A stretch of 64,000 bases of DNA from Erodium maritimum (GCA_963921825.1 OY997590.1:38085039-38149038); one strand, 5' to 3'; shown: positions 33,690 to 46,373, numbered from the stretch's first letter. Notes: generated from the letters alone by a model not told the origin. Made by a program: numbers and translations.

Positions 33690-34506
33690 CACCTAATCCA
33701 GATGGGTTCACCTTAAAAAAATTTAAGGTGGCTTAGGAAATAATTAAAGTTGATGTCTATTGCTTTTTTGACGAATTTTATTCATCTAGTTTGTTGGGCA
33801 AAGGGTTGAACTCCAATTTTTTAACTCTGGTTTCTAAGCATTCTCAAGCAGAAGTTTTCAGTAATTATCGACCTATTAGCCTTATTTCGCGATCTTATAA
33901 GATTCTGGATAAGGTTTTAGCCAATAGACTAAAAGGAGTAATTGGTGATCTGATTAGTGACAATCAGAGTGGTTTCGTGGTTAGGCGATAGTTAATAGAT
34001 GGGGTGCTTATTGCTTCGGAGATTATTCAGTATGAGAAGAGGTCGAGTGGGGCTAATTAGTGTAGTAGGGCTATTTAGAGGTGGTTTTTATCCAAATGAA
34101 TTTTATAAGGAGATGGAGGAGGTGGATTTCCTGTTGTTTACGGGCTCATCTTTCTGTTCTGGTTAATGGAGTCCCTTCTAGGGATTTTGAGATGGTGAAT
34201 GGAATTCGTCAAGGTTTCCATTTATTTCTTTTTGTGTTTCTAATTGTAGTGCAAGGTTTGCATCAGTATTTAGAGGCTGATAAGGAGGTCGGGTATCTTA
34301 GAGGGGTGAGTGTTGGTGATTCGGGTTTCACCATTTCGCATTTACAGTTTGTTGATGATACCATTTTGTTTATTCGTGCATCCCTTTGTGATTTGGTGTT
34401 ACTAATATCTAATTTAGAGGACTTTCAATTGGTTTCAAGACTTAAGAAGGTGAATTTTACTAAGTCGAAGGCTATAATTTTGATTGTTTCCTCCCTTTCT
34501 ACGTAG
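33690..34506 (+). pseudogene. LINE-2 reverse transcriptase remnant
   Basis: Motifs appear in order: P-N-P-D-G-F-T-L near 33697, F-S-N-Y-R-P-I-S-L-I-S and Y-K-I-L-D-K-V-L-A-N-R-L-K (33860-33935), then after frame changes L-V-N-G-V-P-S and G-I-R-Q-G, and F-V-D-D-T-I-L-F at about 34348-34371. The catalytic D-D pair is therefore still encoded. Stops and shifts upstream make the protein unusable. Confidence 0.9.
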
Positions 34507-35097
34507 GATGTGAGCAATGTTTGGGGATGTGAGTCGGTTCACTACTTATGAAGTATTTGGGCTTTCCTTTAGGGGCCTCTTCTAAGAGATTATCTACGTG
34601 GTAATTGATGATCAGTAATCATCATTCAGCTTTGGATTTATGGCATGTAAAATATTTGTCTATGGCTAGTAGAATTACGTTAATTCAATCCCCCCTTTCT
34701 AGACTGCCTCCGTTTTTTATGTCTCTGTTTAAATCCACAAAGGGTTATCAAATCTCTTAACGCTATGTAGAGGAGGTTTTTATGGGGGAATGGGAGAGAT
34801 GAATGGGTGTTGAATAAGGTTAAGTGGAGTTTAGTACGTACACCTAAACATTTGGGGGTCTTGGCCTGCGTAGGTTAAAAGTGATGAATGTAGTTTTGTT
34901 GGAAAATTGGTGGTGGCGTTTTGCTACTACTAAACGTTCATTGTGGAAAGTCCTGATTTTTTTGAAGATGGGGTGGGCATTGGATGATTGAAATTTAACT
35001 CGGTTGGATAGCAATGGTAATTGTTATCTTTTAATCACAGTTTGGACCTTGCTAGTAACCCATTTTTTTACAGGATGTTAGGTAATCAAGGCCTATC

Positions 35098-35715
35098 TTG
35101 GAGTTTGGAAAAGGGGGGGATTCCATTTCATTTTGGAATGATGTGTGGATTGGTGACGTCCCTTTGAGGGTTCGGTTTCCTATAGGTTTTTCGAGGGCCG
35201 TTAACAAGAAAGGTGTTGTGGCTGATTTTTGGATTGATCAGAGGTGGTCGCGTACTTTCAGAAATAGTCGTGGCAATAGAGAGTAGGATGAGGTGAACAC
35301 TCTTTATGTTTATTTGGAGAATTGTGTTTTGGCACATGATTTGGAGGATGTTCTTCTTTGGAGGAAATCTTCTTCTGGTTTTACAGTTTCTGATGCTTAT
35401 TCTTTATTGATGGATGAAGATTCTTTGGAGGTTGATCCTTGGATCTCTGTTTTATGGGTGGCAGGAATCCCACCCAAGCATAATGTTCTTATTTGGCTAG
35501 CAACTCAGAATGCTCTACCTACGATAGTTTTTCTGGAAGGAAGGGTTATGTTTTTGACGATTAATCAGATGTTTTTCCTCTTTGTAAATCTTTTATGGAG
35601 ACCACATATCATATTCTCTTACAATGTTATGTTTCTTGGTGGATTTGAGGAAAGGTTTTTGAGTGGTGGGGTTTGGTTTGGGTTATACCCAAGACTATTG
35701 CCGGTGCGTTGTTGA
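35098..35715 (+). pseudogene. LINE-2 C-terminal connector and zf-RVT remnant
   Basis: F-G-K-G-G-D-S-I-S-F-W-N-D-V-W-I-G-D (35101-35154) matches the connector of L1 elements. The next ORF (35293-35715) carries L-L-W-R-K-S-S-S-G-F-T-V-S-D-A-Y-S-L-L and W-V-A-G-I-P-P-K-H-N-V-L-I-W-L-A, the start of the zf-RVT region. The cysteine cluster that should follow is frame-shifted. Confidence 0.85.
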
Positions 35716-37119
35716 TGTGGAGGAGTATAGGGTCGCATCATTTTTGGAAGGTTTGGGTTCGGGTGTGTTACATTCCGGTGTGGCATTTGTGGTTGCTTGG
35801 AATGTCGTTGTTTTTAATCAGATTATGGATATTGGTGATGTGGCTTTTGGGTAGATAGTGAATCATTCCTATGTTATTATGTGGCAGTCGCAGTCTTTGA
35901 GATCTTTTTTTCATTTGAGTAATGATGCAGGAGGCCTAGTTGGTGCATTGGGACAAGGATGAGTCGAGATCGAAGATAATGTTAGTTTTGGTTTTGTTTG
36001 CAGGTGCTTTGGGAGGGCTCAATCCAATCAGGTTTCGCTTGTTTCTTCCTGAGGTCCGGCGAGTGCTCATCCAATGGAACACTTATGGCGATCTACTCTC
36101 GGAGTGGTGGGCACGGGTTACTTAGTCTCTTTGAGACCAGAGGATCCACCTCACCCTGAGGCATTGTTCGTTGGTCTCGGTGAGACACTTGATTGGTTTT
36201 TGGTTTCTTCCTTAGTTCTCTGTTTTTTTCTTTGTGTTTTCGGGTTGTGGGCCCTTAGCTAATTTATGAGTTCCTTTGTTATTGTTGTTTTCCTTGCCCT
36301 TTTCCTGCTTGGAATGGGTCTTTATTAGTAAATCTTTCGAGTTTATAAAAAACAAGCTACTCGATGTTCACGCATGATTTTTTTTGAATTTTTATGATTT
36401 TAAATCCGATTTCATGTGCTAGATATTACATATCTCAGGTGTATATCAAGTTCTAGGCTAGAATTCATAAAAATACAATCTTTCACAATTAGTGAAGTTT
36501 TCTAGGATTTTCGACATTCACATGTCTTGATTTTCTATTGGCGAGATAGAAGTATGTTACGATGTGTTTTCTCAATTCCTGTGTGTGTTTCAAGCTGACC
36601 GAACATGTCACGCCCCAATTTCAGTAAACCGAACTCAGGGCGCGAACCTTTAAAACAATAAAGCATTTTGAAACCCTTTACATTAAATCACTTTAAAAAA
36701 AATCACCATTTGCTCAACAAAATAATATTTACAACTTAAAATACGTCCCAACAAGTGGACAAAAGTATGGTATCCGTTGCTAGACTCAAAATAAACCCAG
36801 AATCCTGCTCCTAGCTCTTCAAGCTTCGGAAGCTCACCTAGTCCAACCTGCGACTGGTACCTGTAGGAAAAGCAGCTAGGGGTGAGCGTTCGCTCACCAC
36901 CACGGATAACAGACTGATTACGGCATAATCAGCAGACAATGCCGGTAACACCAACAACCAACTCAACACCGGGGACCACTATCCCCCAAACTCCAGTAAC
37001 CCGACCGACACCCACACACTGATACTTTCCTCAGCCGACTCACACTCGGACACGTAAAGTAGACCCGACACAATGATTGACGACCTCCTCCAAAGACACG
37101 ACAGAACACCACGCAACAC

Positions 37120-37200
37120 CCAAGATCACAAAGGATCGCACACCAAACAAGATCACAAAGGATCGCACACCAAACAAGATCACAAAGGATCGCACTCCTG
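37120..37200. repeat. 27-bp tandem repeat in R4
   Basis: Three near-identical units of GATCACAAAGGATCGCACAC plus CAAACAA lie head to tail. R5 has about two diverged units and R3 one. Confidence 0.85.
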
Positions 37201-37389
37201 TCAGCTGCTCAGTGTCGGTTGCTAACCGGCTGGGCTCGAGCCTGCCCCACGCGCTTTCCCGATCCCTGTCAGGCTCCAGGCGGTCGACTTGTTGGCGATA
37301 TATACAGTGCTGCTTTTCCGATAGCTAGTCGGAAGGGGAGCTGCCCTCTCATCGCCTACAAATACTCACAATCTGCCGAGACTCGAACA

Positions 37390-37555
37390 CGGATCAGGCT
37401 AGCCAAAGAATGCTCGCAACCTCCCGAGACTCGAACTCGGTCAGGCCAGCCAAACAATGCTCACAACCTCCCGAGACTCGAACTCGGTCAGGCCAGCCAA
37501 AGAATGCTCGCAACCTCCCGAGACTCGAACTCGGTCAGGCCAGCCAAATTCCATA
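37390..37555. repeat. 47-bp tandem repeat in R4
   Basis: Three to four units contain CCTCCCGAGACTCGAACTCG and CAGGCCAGCCAAAGAATGCT. R5 carries a diverged version (44440-44620). R3 has the palindromic CCCGATCCCAGTCGGG array at this place instead. Confidence 0.9.
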
Positions 37556-37639
37556 CCACTTCCCGACACACAGTCGGGTCACTAACCTCGGGCAAACACA
37601 ATCACAAGAAAAGTTCAACAAACAGCAACAACACAGGTT

Positions 37640-38270
37640 CAACACTCCACAGGCACTCATGGCCACCCAAGACACCAACAGTAAAACACGGACTCAACAA
37701 CCCCACGGGCACTCATGGCCTCCCAAGACACACCAACCATAACTCACATGCTCAACAACCCCACGGGCACTCACGGCCTCCCAAGACACACCAACCATAA
37801 CTCACGGGCTCAACAACCCCACGGGCACTCATGGCCACCCAAGACACACCAACAGTAACTCACGGGCTCAACAACCCCACGGGCACTCATGGCCACCAAG
37901 ACACACCAACAGTAAAGACACGGGTTCAACAACCCCACAGGCACTCATGGCCTCCCAAGACACCAACAGTAAAACACGGACTCAACAACCCCACGGGCAC
38001 TCACGGCCTCCCAAGACACACCAACCATAACTCACGGGCTCAACAACCCTATGGGCACTCACGGCCTCCCAAGACACACCAACAGTAAAGACACGGGTTC
38101 AACAACCCCACGGGTACTCACAGCCACCCAAGACACCAACAGTAAAACACGGGCTCTCATGGCCACCTAAGACACAATGATAAGTACGGGCTCTCATGGC
38201 CACCCAAGACACAACACTAATACGGGCTCTCATGGCCACCCAAGACACAATTTACACAAACAACCTCCGG
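37640..38270. repeat. Large minisatellite in R4
   Basis: More than a dozen units of about 45-60 bases carry CCCCACGGGCACTCATGGCC and a variable ACACCAACAGTAAAACACGG part. It is the expanded form of the array in R2, R3 and R5. It creates chance ORFs of 85-193 codons rich in Thr, His, Asn and Pro that I do not regard as genes. Confidence 0.9.
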
Positions 38271-38707
38271 GCATAACCAATGCCTCCAGCAGTTCTAATA
38301 TCAACAGTTTCACAATCAACCTCCGGGCATGGTCATATGCCTCCAGTAACTATAATATCGATAAGTTCACAATCAACCTCCAGGCATGGTCATATGCCTC
38401 CAGTAATTATACTAACGATAAGTTCTCTGCTCCAATGACACTACTAGGTGTCACATGCATTTCCAAACTTCAATAACCTACTTACCCCACGACACCCAAG
38501 TGTCACATGCATTCTAATATTCGATAACCTACTTAACCCACGACACCCAAGTGTCACATGCATTTCTACAGTTAACTTTCCCTAGTCAGTGCCGAGATCC
38601 GGCTACGTTTCCATACCTCGTGCGTGTTCTCCAAAAGCCAACCAACAAGCTCCGGCGTGATCTCAGTCACTCGCCTAGATTTCCTTTCCCTCGGTCTGCA
38701 GCACGAT

Positions 38708-39319
38708 CTAATAAGAACACGATTTTAAATACTTATAAGCTCGCAGACATAAACTGGAATTCAGTAAACTCGACGCCCAAAAGTAACCCCGACAATGTCG
38801 ATCACTCCCAAACTTCCCAATTACTCGAAATTGTCGATAAAGGACCCGTAAAGGCCCAATTCGCCCGACATGGCGAATCTGCCCGGGTTTTGTAAATACC
38901 CTTCTGGGGCTCCGAAAATTCCCGTTTTCGTTTCTACGGTCTTAGGATAATTCAAGGGTTCCTAGGCACTCGACGGAATCGAATTCCGACTTCCGAGTCA
39001 ATTAATTAACGTTTAAAGTTTCTAAACCCGGTAATTACAACTTTTCCAATTTAATTCCAAATTTCGATTCGGTTAAGGATAAATAGACCGGGGAACGTTC
39101 TAAACCACCCGAACACAAAACCCGATCACCCGAGCACGTGGGCCCCACACGGCCATAATGGGAAAATTCCCTTTTCGCCCCAAAACGTTCCTAACGAACT
39201 CCAAACCTCAACCATTCATCTTTAAACCAATCTTAAACAAAACCCAACCTTAATCAACCCATTTAAACTCAAACCCTAAAATTCAAACGTTCCAAAACGA
39301 AAATCGATTAGGTGCTCAC
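38708..39319 (-). other. Putative intron of the R4 leader transcript (612 bp)
   Basis: On the minus strand the boundaries are TACG|GTGAGC and TTCTTATTAG|ATCG. The acceptor flank ATCGTGCTGC is identical in R3 although the intron interiors differ strongly. Confidence 0.45.
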
Positions 39320-41394
39320 CGTAGGGAATGACGACGGGATGACAAATCTTCAATCGTTGAGTCGATCGGTCGGTCGGATCGTCGGAAAATCACCAAAATC
39401 ACCCCTTTTCTTTCCTTTTCTCTCCTTCCCTTTCTCTCTCTTCTTTCTCTCTCCATTTCTCTATTTTTGCTGAATTGTCGTGTATCACCAATTCATCCCC
39501 CTTTTGTTTTGTTTTAAAAAATCAAAACTAATACTTAATTACAAAACTAACACTTAAAAGTAGTCTTCTCTTGTCTTGTCCAACAAACCTAACACCACCA
39601 CATTGGTGACATGTGGCAAGTGGGTCCCACACCTTTTTAGAAAATATCTTCTAGATATTTTCAATCAGATTCGCGAAATTCGGCCGTTTTGGGCCCCGAA
39701 CGAGCACTTTTTCCAAGAAATTACGAAACTTCACGGGCTACAAGGAAACGGCTCAACTAAGACCGCTACGACGACGACTAAGATTTTTGGATCCAAAACG
39801 GTCCTCGAATGGACCAAAACGTCGCTCAGTTGACTTTTCCAGCGAAAAGTCAACATTTCCCAAACTGACTAGAAAGTTGCCCTGAGTCCCCCGGAACTCA
39901 CTTTGGTCAATAGAGGGGTCATCTTACGTCCGGTATGACCCTCGTGGTCAACTTTAGGTTCATTTAAGTGTTTGTCGAAATTTTTTAAATTTCCCTATTT
40001 TTCGTAGATTTGACTGGCGTTGACCGGGAGTGGTTGTTACAGAACAATTATGAGATTTTCCATGATTGTTGTGTACGCTATGTAGATTGATGTTTGGAGC
40101 GATCCATGATTCGATCTAGTGTGAGACGATATTTCACTTGTATGGAATTTACTTACACTTGTGTATTACCATAATATCATGATTCAATGTTCTAGGTAGT
40201 TCTACTTGATTACCAGACTCATCTTAATCGGTGGTGTTTGGTTTCCAAGAAGTGAACTTGGCGTATTACAAAAGCTTCATGATTCATCCATGATTTAGAG
40301 TTCACTTATGCTTGTGTATTACCAAAGCTTCGTGATTCAATTCTCCATTTAGCTCTCCTTGAGGATCGATTCATTCGGTCGTTAGGTTGATTGAACTATG
40401 TGTAGCTAAGTAGATTCGACAATTTATTTCGGGTCTACTCATGCTTGTGTTTTACCAGAGTATCGTGATTTGATTCTCTATTTAGTTCTACTTTATTTTT
40501 GGTATTCATCTTTATTGATGGCATTCAGGAATTAAGAAGGGAACTCGGTGTAGCTGAGTAGATTCGTTGAGTGGTGTAGCAACATCTACTTGTGGTAGTT
40601 GGTAGCGAGAGTAACATGCATTCATTGTTGTTATTTCTCACTCGATGATTGATCGAGCTTTTCTCAAAATCATAGGACTACACCATATTATTATTGCTTT
40701 TTCCGATAATTGGTGTTACGCCTATCGGTCAAGCCAATGGTCTTGTGGCCTTTCCCCATGAATAGTATGTGGTTGATTTGATATTACTGCATACATAGGA
40801 ACTTAAGTGTTCTAAAAAAATAAGGAAAGCATTATTAGATTACACCATCGTTAACCATACCATGCATTAATTGGAAATCGTGTTTACTTGTACTTGTGAC
40901 TGACTCTTTGTGTGAATCAAAAGCTATGTGTCGCAGGTGATAGCATGTATATAGATTTAATTGTTTTTAAACTTAAACATAAACCTTTTATTTTCTTTCC
41001 CTTTATTTTCCCTTTCGGAGATGTGGAAGTGACAGCTCACGTCCCCAAGTTTTAGCAAAATACTAGTGATACCTCTACTCCATATGGGATCGACCGGCTC
41101 ATCAATGGTTCTCATGGGGCTCCAGGTACTGGTGGTGGTGTGTCAGAGACGATAGAGCGTACCACCTCAGGGCTTCTGGCATCTCCCATAACGTGTGCCT
41201 AGTCGCCTTGTTTCTCAAAGTTTCACTCTGATGTAGTTGATGGTCGTATGGGCGAAAGTATCACTCACATTATGGCACAGTTTGTTGAGTGTCTAGCGTG
41301 CGATATAGGGGGCGGATGAGGAGGGATTTCGGAAGGTGGATGTGGTGCTCAGACATACTTATAACAGCGTCGTCGCTAACTCCTGAGTGGTTCC

Positions 41395-43390
41395 ATGATT
41401 TTCCTCTCTTGTAACGCTCGATGTTTGGGCTCATCTCTGAAGAGGATTCTGCTAGCTTCCCTTGTCCGGGCTCACCAGGCCAATTTTTTCTTAATTCATG
41501 AGATGAAGTTGACGGATATCTGCTTTACTATTGCTTGCTTGTGAGGGCTAGGTCCGGATTTTGCTCATACATTTTTCCTTTCCTCTGGTTCTGTTGGCGG
41601 TCTTCTTTCCATTTGGAATAGTAGAGTGTTTCAGGTGAGGCAGGTTCGCACTTTGGATTATGTTCTGGTTTGGTCTGAGGTTCATCTGCCTATAGGCACC
41701 CCCTCGACGGTCCTGAATGTGTATGCCCCAACCTTAGTACCAGTAAGGCGAAACCTCTAGTCTTATCTTCGATCAGTAGTTGATTTGACAGATCCTACAG
41801 TTCTTGTTGCAAGAGACTACAAAACGGTTTGCTCCTTGGAGTAGATCTCTAAAGGAGGGCATCTACATGGACACCGTTTGGAATTTGGGGAATTTTTCTC
41901 GGTTGCTGAGTAACTCGGCCTTCCTTTGGCCATTAGGCGTTTTACTTGGTTTGGGCCTGCATTTAGGTGTAGCCGCACCGACAAGTCTCATAATTTTTTC
42001 CGTATGTTCTCTAGACCAATCCAAAAGGGCCTCACTTGGTCATTCTCTAATCATAGTTCGCTCATGTTATCTATTAATAGGGTTCATTGGGGGAATCCAT
42101 TTCAATTCATCGATACGTGGGTTTGATCACTCGAAGTTCCTTTCATTCGTGAGTGAGCATTGGTCCTCTTGATACTTCTAAGGGGAGATCTGAGGGGGAG
42201 GAATTTGATGGTTTTTGGGCATCTCGACATTGTTATTTCTGAGTTAGAGGTTTGTTTTGATACTTTTACCGTTCTGGTGATAATAGACCTCTCTTTGAAG
42301 AGGATCTGATTGAGATGGCTTTTTGCACTTCTCAGCTCGCCTCGAAAGCGGGTCAGAGGTCTACCTTATGGACGCAAAAGTCCAGAGTCAAATAGGTTCA
42401 GGATGGGTATCTAACTCCAATTACTTCACTCGTGTAGCTCATGCTCATGCGATAAAGAATCAAATCTTCTCTATTGTGGAGAATGATACAAAGTATTCTA
42501 ACCCTGTTGGGGCTAAGGCCCAGGCTGCCTCTTACTTTGATGCTCGGTTTTTTCTCGGATCAGGCGAATTATCAAAACTTTCCCACTTTACCTTATGCGA
42601 GGTTATGCTCTGAGGACGCTAAGATGTTGGAAGTTCCTTTCACTGAGGATGAGGTCCTTGGGGCTCTATCGGCCTACTCTGGGGAAAAGGTTCCAAGACC
42701 TGATGCCTTTAATTTGGTATTCTTTCAGGTGGCTTGGTCGAAAATTAGATCTGACTTCATGGGCATTGTCCACTTCTTCTACTCCTCTTTTCATCTTCTT
42801 CGGGGTGAACTCTAGCTTTATTAATCTTATTCTGAAGGTCCCTTCTCCTAGGACCTTCTCTAAGTATTGGCCGATCAGCCTTACGACTACTTCGTACTAG
42901 ATATTGGCTAAGATCTTGTCTAGGCGTCTGAGGAAGGAGATTTGACACCTCATTATTAGTACTCAGTTTGTGTGTATTCAGGGGAGATAGTTGGCAGATA
43001 ACATATTCATTGCTATTTAGTTTTTTGGGTTTGTGCGTTGTTCTCGTCAGCCATGCGTAGTGGTAAACCTAGATTTCGAGCAGGTTTTCGACAAGGTTGA
43101 CTGGTTTTATCTAACTCAGGTGCTTTGGAGTATGGGGTTCAGGGGAAGTGGATTATTTGGATCTCTTCGTGTTTACGAGGTTATTCTTCAATTTTGATCA
43201 ATGGGTCTCCAACTAAGTAGTTTATCGTTTTACAAGGACTCAAGCAGGGTTGTCCATTGTGACCCTACTTGTTTTTTATTGATGCGTAAGGCTTTCACTA
43301 GGTCTTTGAGCTCGGGATCAAACGGGGGTTGTATAGTGGTATTTGAGTCGGCCCTATCATTCGAGTTTCTCACCTCAGATTGCGAACGAT
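41395..43390 (+). pseudogene. LINE-3 endonuclease and first half of reverse transcriptase
   Basis: The endonuclease start at 41395 is followed by G-G-L-L-S-I-W and V-L-N-V-Y-A-P, then R-R-F-T-W-F-G-P near 41930. The RT part shows F-T-E-D-E-V-L-G-A-L, P-R-P-D-A-F-N-L (Gly to Arg and Ala changes), W-P-I-S-L-T, I-L-A-K-I-L-S-R-R-L, and N-L-D-F-E-Q-V-F-D-K-V-D-W. The sequence breaks in the H-L-R-F-A-N-D-T box at 43390. Stops and shifts occur throughout. Confidence 0.85.
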
Positions 43391-44439
43391 ACACTTGTTA
43401 GTCTTAGTGCCCGTAGTTCAATCCTAAATGTCCAAATGTACATATCATCGTTAGCAATAAAATTAAAGCGACTTTATATTACTTATGTGTTGGAGTAATA
43501 TATCGACGTGTGCTCTGATCTATGCCCACCATGCGAATAGAACCATAGATCGAGATAGATCACACTCGATGGGTCCCTAGTCAACAAACTTCACTAGAAG
43601 CGACTAGTATGAAAGATGGCTCTTTATGGCTTACGTTCAGTTAGTCATTGGAATGGGATTCCGGAGTCTGATCATAGATATCATGTGGGACATGATATTG
43701 GACGACCCGTCCTGAATATGTGCCATAGATTAAGTCATGAACATATTCAGTGTCGTAGCTTGTCATGTATCCTTAGACCAAGGAGTCTTTGTGATCGCTA
43801 TGTAGTCATGTCACGCCCCAATTTCAGTAAACCGAACTCGGGACGCGAACGATTAGAATAAGAAAACACTTTGCAAACACTTCCATTAAAACAGTTTACA
43901 ATCCCAGTTTAGTTCAACAAAGGGTAATTACAATTCAAAAAAAACGTCCCACAAGCGGACAGAGAAGGCGAGGTATCCGTCGCTAGACCAAAAGTCCCAG
44001 AAACCCGCTTCAAGCTCTTCAAGCTTCAGAAGCTCACCTAGTCCAGCCTACGAACGGTACCTGTAGGAAAAGCAGCTAGGGGTGAGCGTTCGCTCACCAC
44101 CGCGGATAACAGACTGACTACGGCATAATTAGCAGACAAAGCAGGTAACACCAACAACAACTCAACACCGGGGAAACACCATCCCCAACCCAAGTACTCT
44201 AACTTACAAACACCCACGGTGACCTTCCTCGAACGACTCAACACTCAACCACGTAAGTAGACCCGACACAACGATCGACGACCTCCTCCAAAGACACGAC
44301 ACAACGATCACGATCTCTTCCAAGGACTCAAAGGACAACTACACAACACCGAACAGATCACAAGGGATCGCACACCAAACAAAATCACAAAGGATCGCAT
44401 ACCAGCTGCTCAGTAACCTCTCCCACTCACACGAACACG

Positions 44440-44620
44440 GATCAGGCTAGCCAAAGAATGCTTACAACCTGTGATACTCAAACTCGGACCAGGCCAGCCA
44501 AAGAGTGCTTGCAACCTGTGTTACTCAAACCATGTCAGGCCAGCCAAAGAGTGCTTGCAACCCGTTGATACTCAAATTTGGTCAGGCCAGCCAAAGAGTG
44601 CTTGCAACCTACCGGGATCC
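44440..44620. repeat. Tandem repeat of about 55 bp in R5
   Basis: Three to four units contain CAGGCCAGCCAAAGAGTGCT and TGCAACCTGTGATACTCAAA. It is the diverged equivalent of the 47-bp array in R4. Confidence 0.85.
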
Positions 44621-44649
44621 GCAATCACAATCACAATCAAAATTCAATC

Positions 44650-45110
44650 ACACAGGCACTCAAGGCCACTCAAGACACCTCAACAGTCAAGACTCGGGTT
44701 CAACAACCCCACGGGCACTCACTGCCACTCAAGACACACCAACGGTCAAGACTCGGGTTCAACAACCCCACAGACACTCACTGCCACTCAAGACACACCA
44801 ACGGTCAAGACTCGGGTTCAACAACCCCACGGCACTCACTGCCACCCAAAACACCGACAGTAAGACACGGGCACTCATGGCCACCCAAGACACCAATTTA
44901 AACACACGGGCTCTCAAGGCCACCCAAGACGTCAAATTAAATACACGGGCTCTCAAGGCCACCCAAGACACCAAATTTAAACACACGGGCTCTCAAGGCC
45001 ACCAAACTCAACAATAAATACCACGGGCTCTCATGGCCACCCAAGACGTCAACAATTAAATACGGGCTCTTAAGGCCACCCAAACTCAGCAATAAATAAC
45101 GCACAACAAC
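44650..45110. repeat. Minisatellite in R5
   Basis: About nine units carry CCCCACGGGCACTCACTGCC or ACGGGCTCTCAAGGCCACCC, with spacers of 15-25 bases. Two unit types lie in separate blocks, suggesting local expansions of different parents. Confidence 0.9.
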
Positions 45111-45508
45111 CTCCGGCATAAAACGATGCCTCCAACAGTCCTAAGATCACTAGTTTCACAACCAACCTCCGGGCATGGTCATATGCCTCCAGTAGAACAA
45201 TTATCGCTACGTTCTCTGTTCCTACGACACTACTAAGTGTCACATGCTTTTCTCTTAAACGCTATAATCCCGTATCATGCTTTTCTAATTTTTGCTACGA
45301 TCCCGTATCATGCTTTTCTAATATTTAAATAAACCTACTCAACCCACGACACCCCGGTGTCACATGCAATTCTACTGTTAACTTTCCCCAGTCAGGGCCG
45401 AGATCCGGCTACTTTTCCCTACCTCAACTGAAGAGCAACCGCTACGTTTCCTAGCTGCTGACGTTCCAGCCTACTACCTCCGGGCTCCACTTCGATCGAA
45501 GCCGGACG

Positions 45509-46373
45509 CTAAAGGAAACACGAAAGCCATAGATTAATAACAGTTCCGCCGTTAAGTTAAAGGTCATGATTTATCCAGTTTTAAGACCGACGATTGTCCC
45601 TTAAACTCGAGCGGGAGAAAAGCGGGGTCACGGCGAATCGGGTTTGAGTACCCGAGCACCGAAACCGGTGCATGCGAGGCACGGTCCCAATGCACGAATC
45701 CCGAGGTCCGATTCAGCGGTCCGCTTTTGTTCCTTTTTAAACCCGAAAAGCAGTCCATTTTACCCAGAGTTCCAGAGTCGTTCCCAAATCCGATTAATAA
45801 CCCTTTTTCAAAACAGAACGGTTTTTATTCTAAATCAAATTCCCTTTTGATTTCAAATCTGTTTTTGTCCGGTCTTTTGAGCCCAAAATGAATTAGGTTC
45901 GGTTTTTGAACAACCGTTCCTAAATCCCATTTACAAATTAGATTCACAACTCCTCGATTTAAACCGTTTTTAAAACCGAAACGCTTTTAATTCCTTTTCA
46001 TTTTAAAACCCTTTTTCCTTAAATTTGATTTTCCAATTTACAACCCTTTCTTTCCAAAACCGTGATTTCGATTTCAACCGAAGCAACTCCAAAAACCGTC
46101 TTTTACCTCAATCTGATTTTCCAAATCTTTTCCTTCAAAACCTTAATCAAATCTAAACCGTTTTGCTTTGTTTTACTTTCCTTTTTAATTTCAAATCCGA
46201 TTCCACTTTAATCGATTTCTTTAACGGGTTTAACAGATATGATTTCTCTCGACAGATCCAAATTAAATCGAACTGAACTACACGGGAAACTGAAATGAGG
46301 GGCTCGGTTTTGAAACCGGCCGGTCACTGACGGAGACGCCGCCGGCGACCAAACCTCGCGGTGAGAATCTCAC
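45509..46373 (-). other. Putative intron of the R5 leader transcript (865 bp)
   Basis: The boundaries are CACG|GTGAGA and GTTTCCTTTAG|CGTC on the minus strand. The exon following the acceptor (CGTCCGGCTTCGATCGAAG) is shared with R2 at 13180. Confidence 0.5.

Larger units (their letters stand above)
32984..36352 (+). mobile_element. LINE-2: 5'-truncated L1-type LINE
   Basis: The sequence enters in the ORF2 region between endonuclease and RT and ends CGAGTTTATAAAAAA at about 36352. A probable target duplication of 18 bases with four mismatches lies at about 32965-32982 (AAGCTATTTGATGTGCAG) and 36354-36371. All frames are broken by many stops. Confidence 0.8.
36606..40041 (-). mobile_element. 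LTR-like element R4, 3436 bp
   Basis: It starts TGTCACGCCCCAATTTCAG and ends GTGGTTGTTACA, with a perfect 5-bp duplication GAACA (36601-36605 and 40042-40046). The left two-thirds is close to R3 and R5. The right end instead resembles R1 in its GTTGACCGGGAGTGGTTGTTACA-like tail, so R4 appears to join features of both subfamilies. On the minus strand it has a purine-rich leader, donor TACG|GTGAGC at 39320/39319 and acceptor CTTATTAG|ATCG at 38708/38707. No gag-pol is seen. Confidence 0.9.
30632..41095 (+). mobile_element. Gypsy-like LTR copy 2, interrupted by three insertions
   Basis: It starts TGATGAGCGTAAATTAG after a polypurine tract. Host pieces are 30632-31149, 32467-32983, 36353-36600 and 40047-41095, separated by a Mutator-type MITE, LINE-2 and R4. 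Each join is supported by a target duplication (exact for the MITE and R4, diverged for LINE-2). Total host length is about 2.3 kb, ending near the TAGTGATACC at 41060-41095 that matches the inverted copy at 27800. No coding capacity is seen in the host pieces. Confidence 0.6.

Noticed and set aside
37219..37800. 193-codon ORF in R4
   Set aside because: It is a translation of tandem repeats, and other frames of the same array are open too.
37390..38270. CRISPR-like regularly spaced repeats
   Set aside because: Units vary, spacers are themselves repetitive, no cas genes exist, and the same arrays recur in transposon copies. They are minisatellites.
42757..42948. Minus-strand ORF in LINE-3
   Set aside because: It is antisense to recognisable RT motifs.
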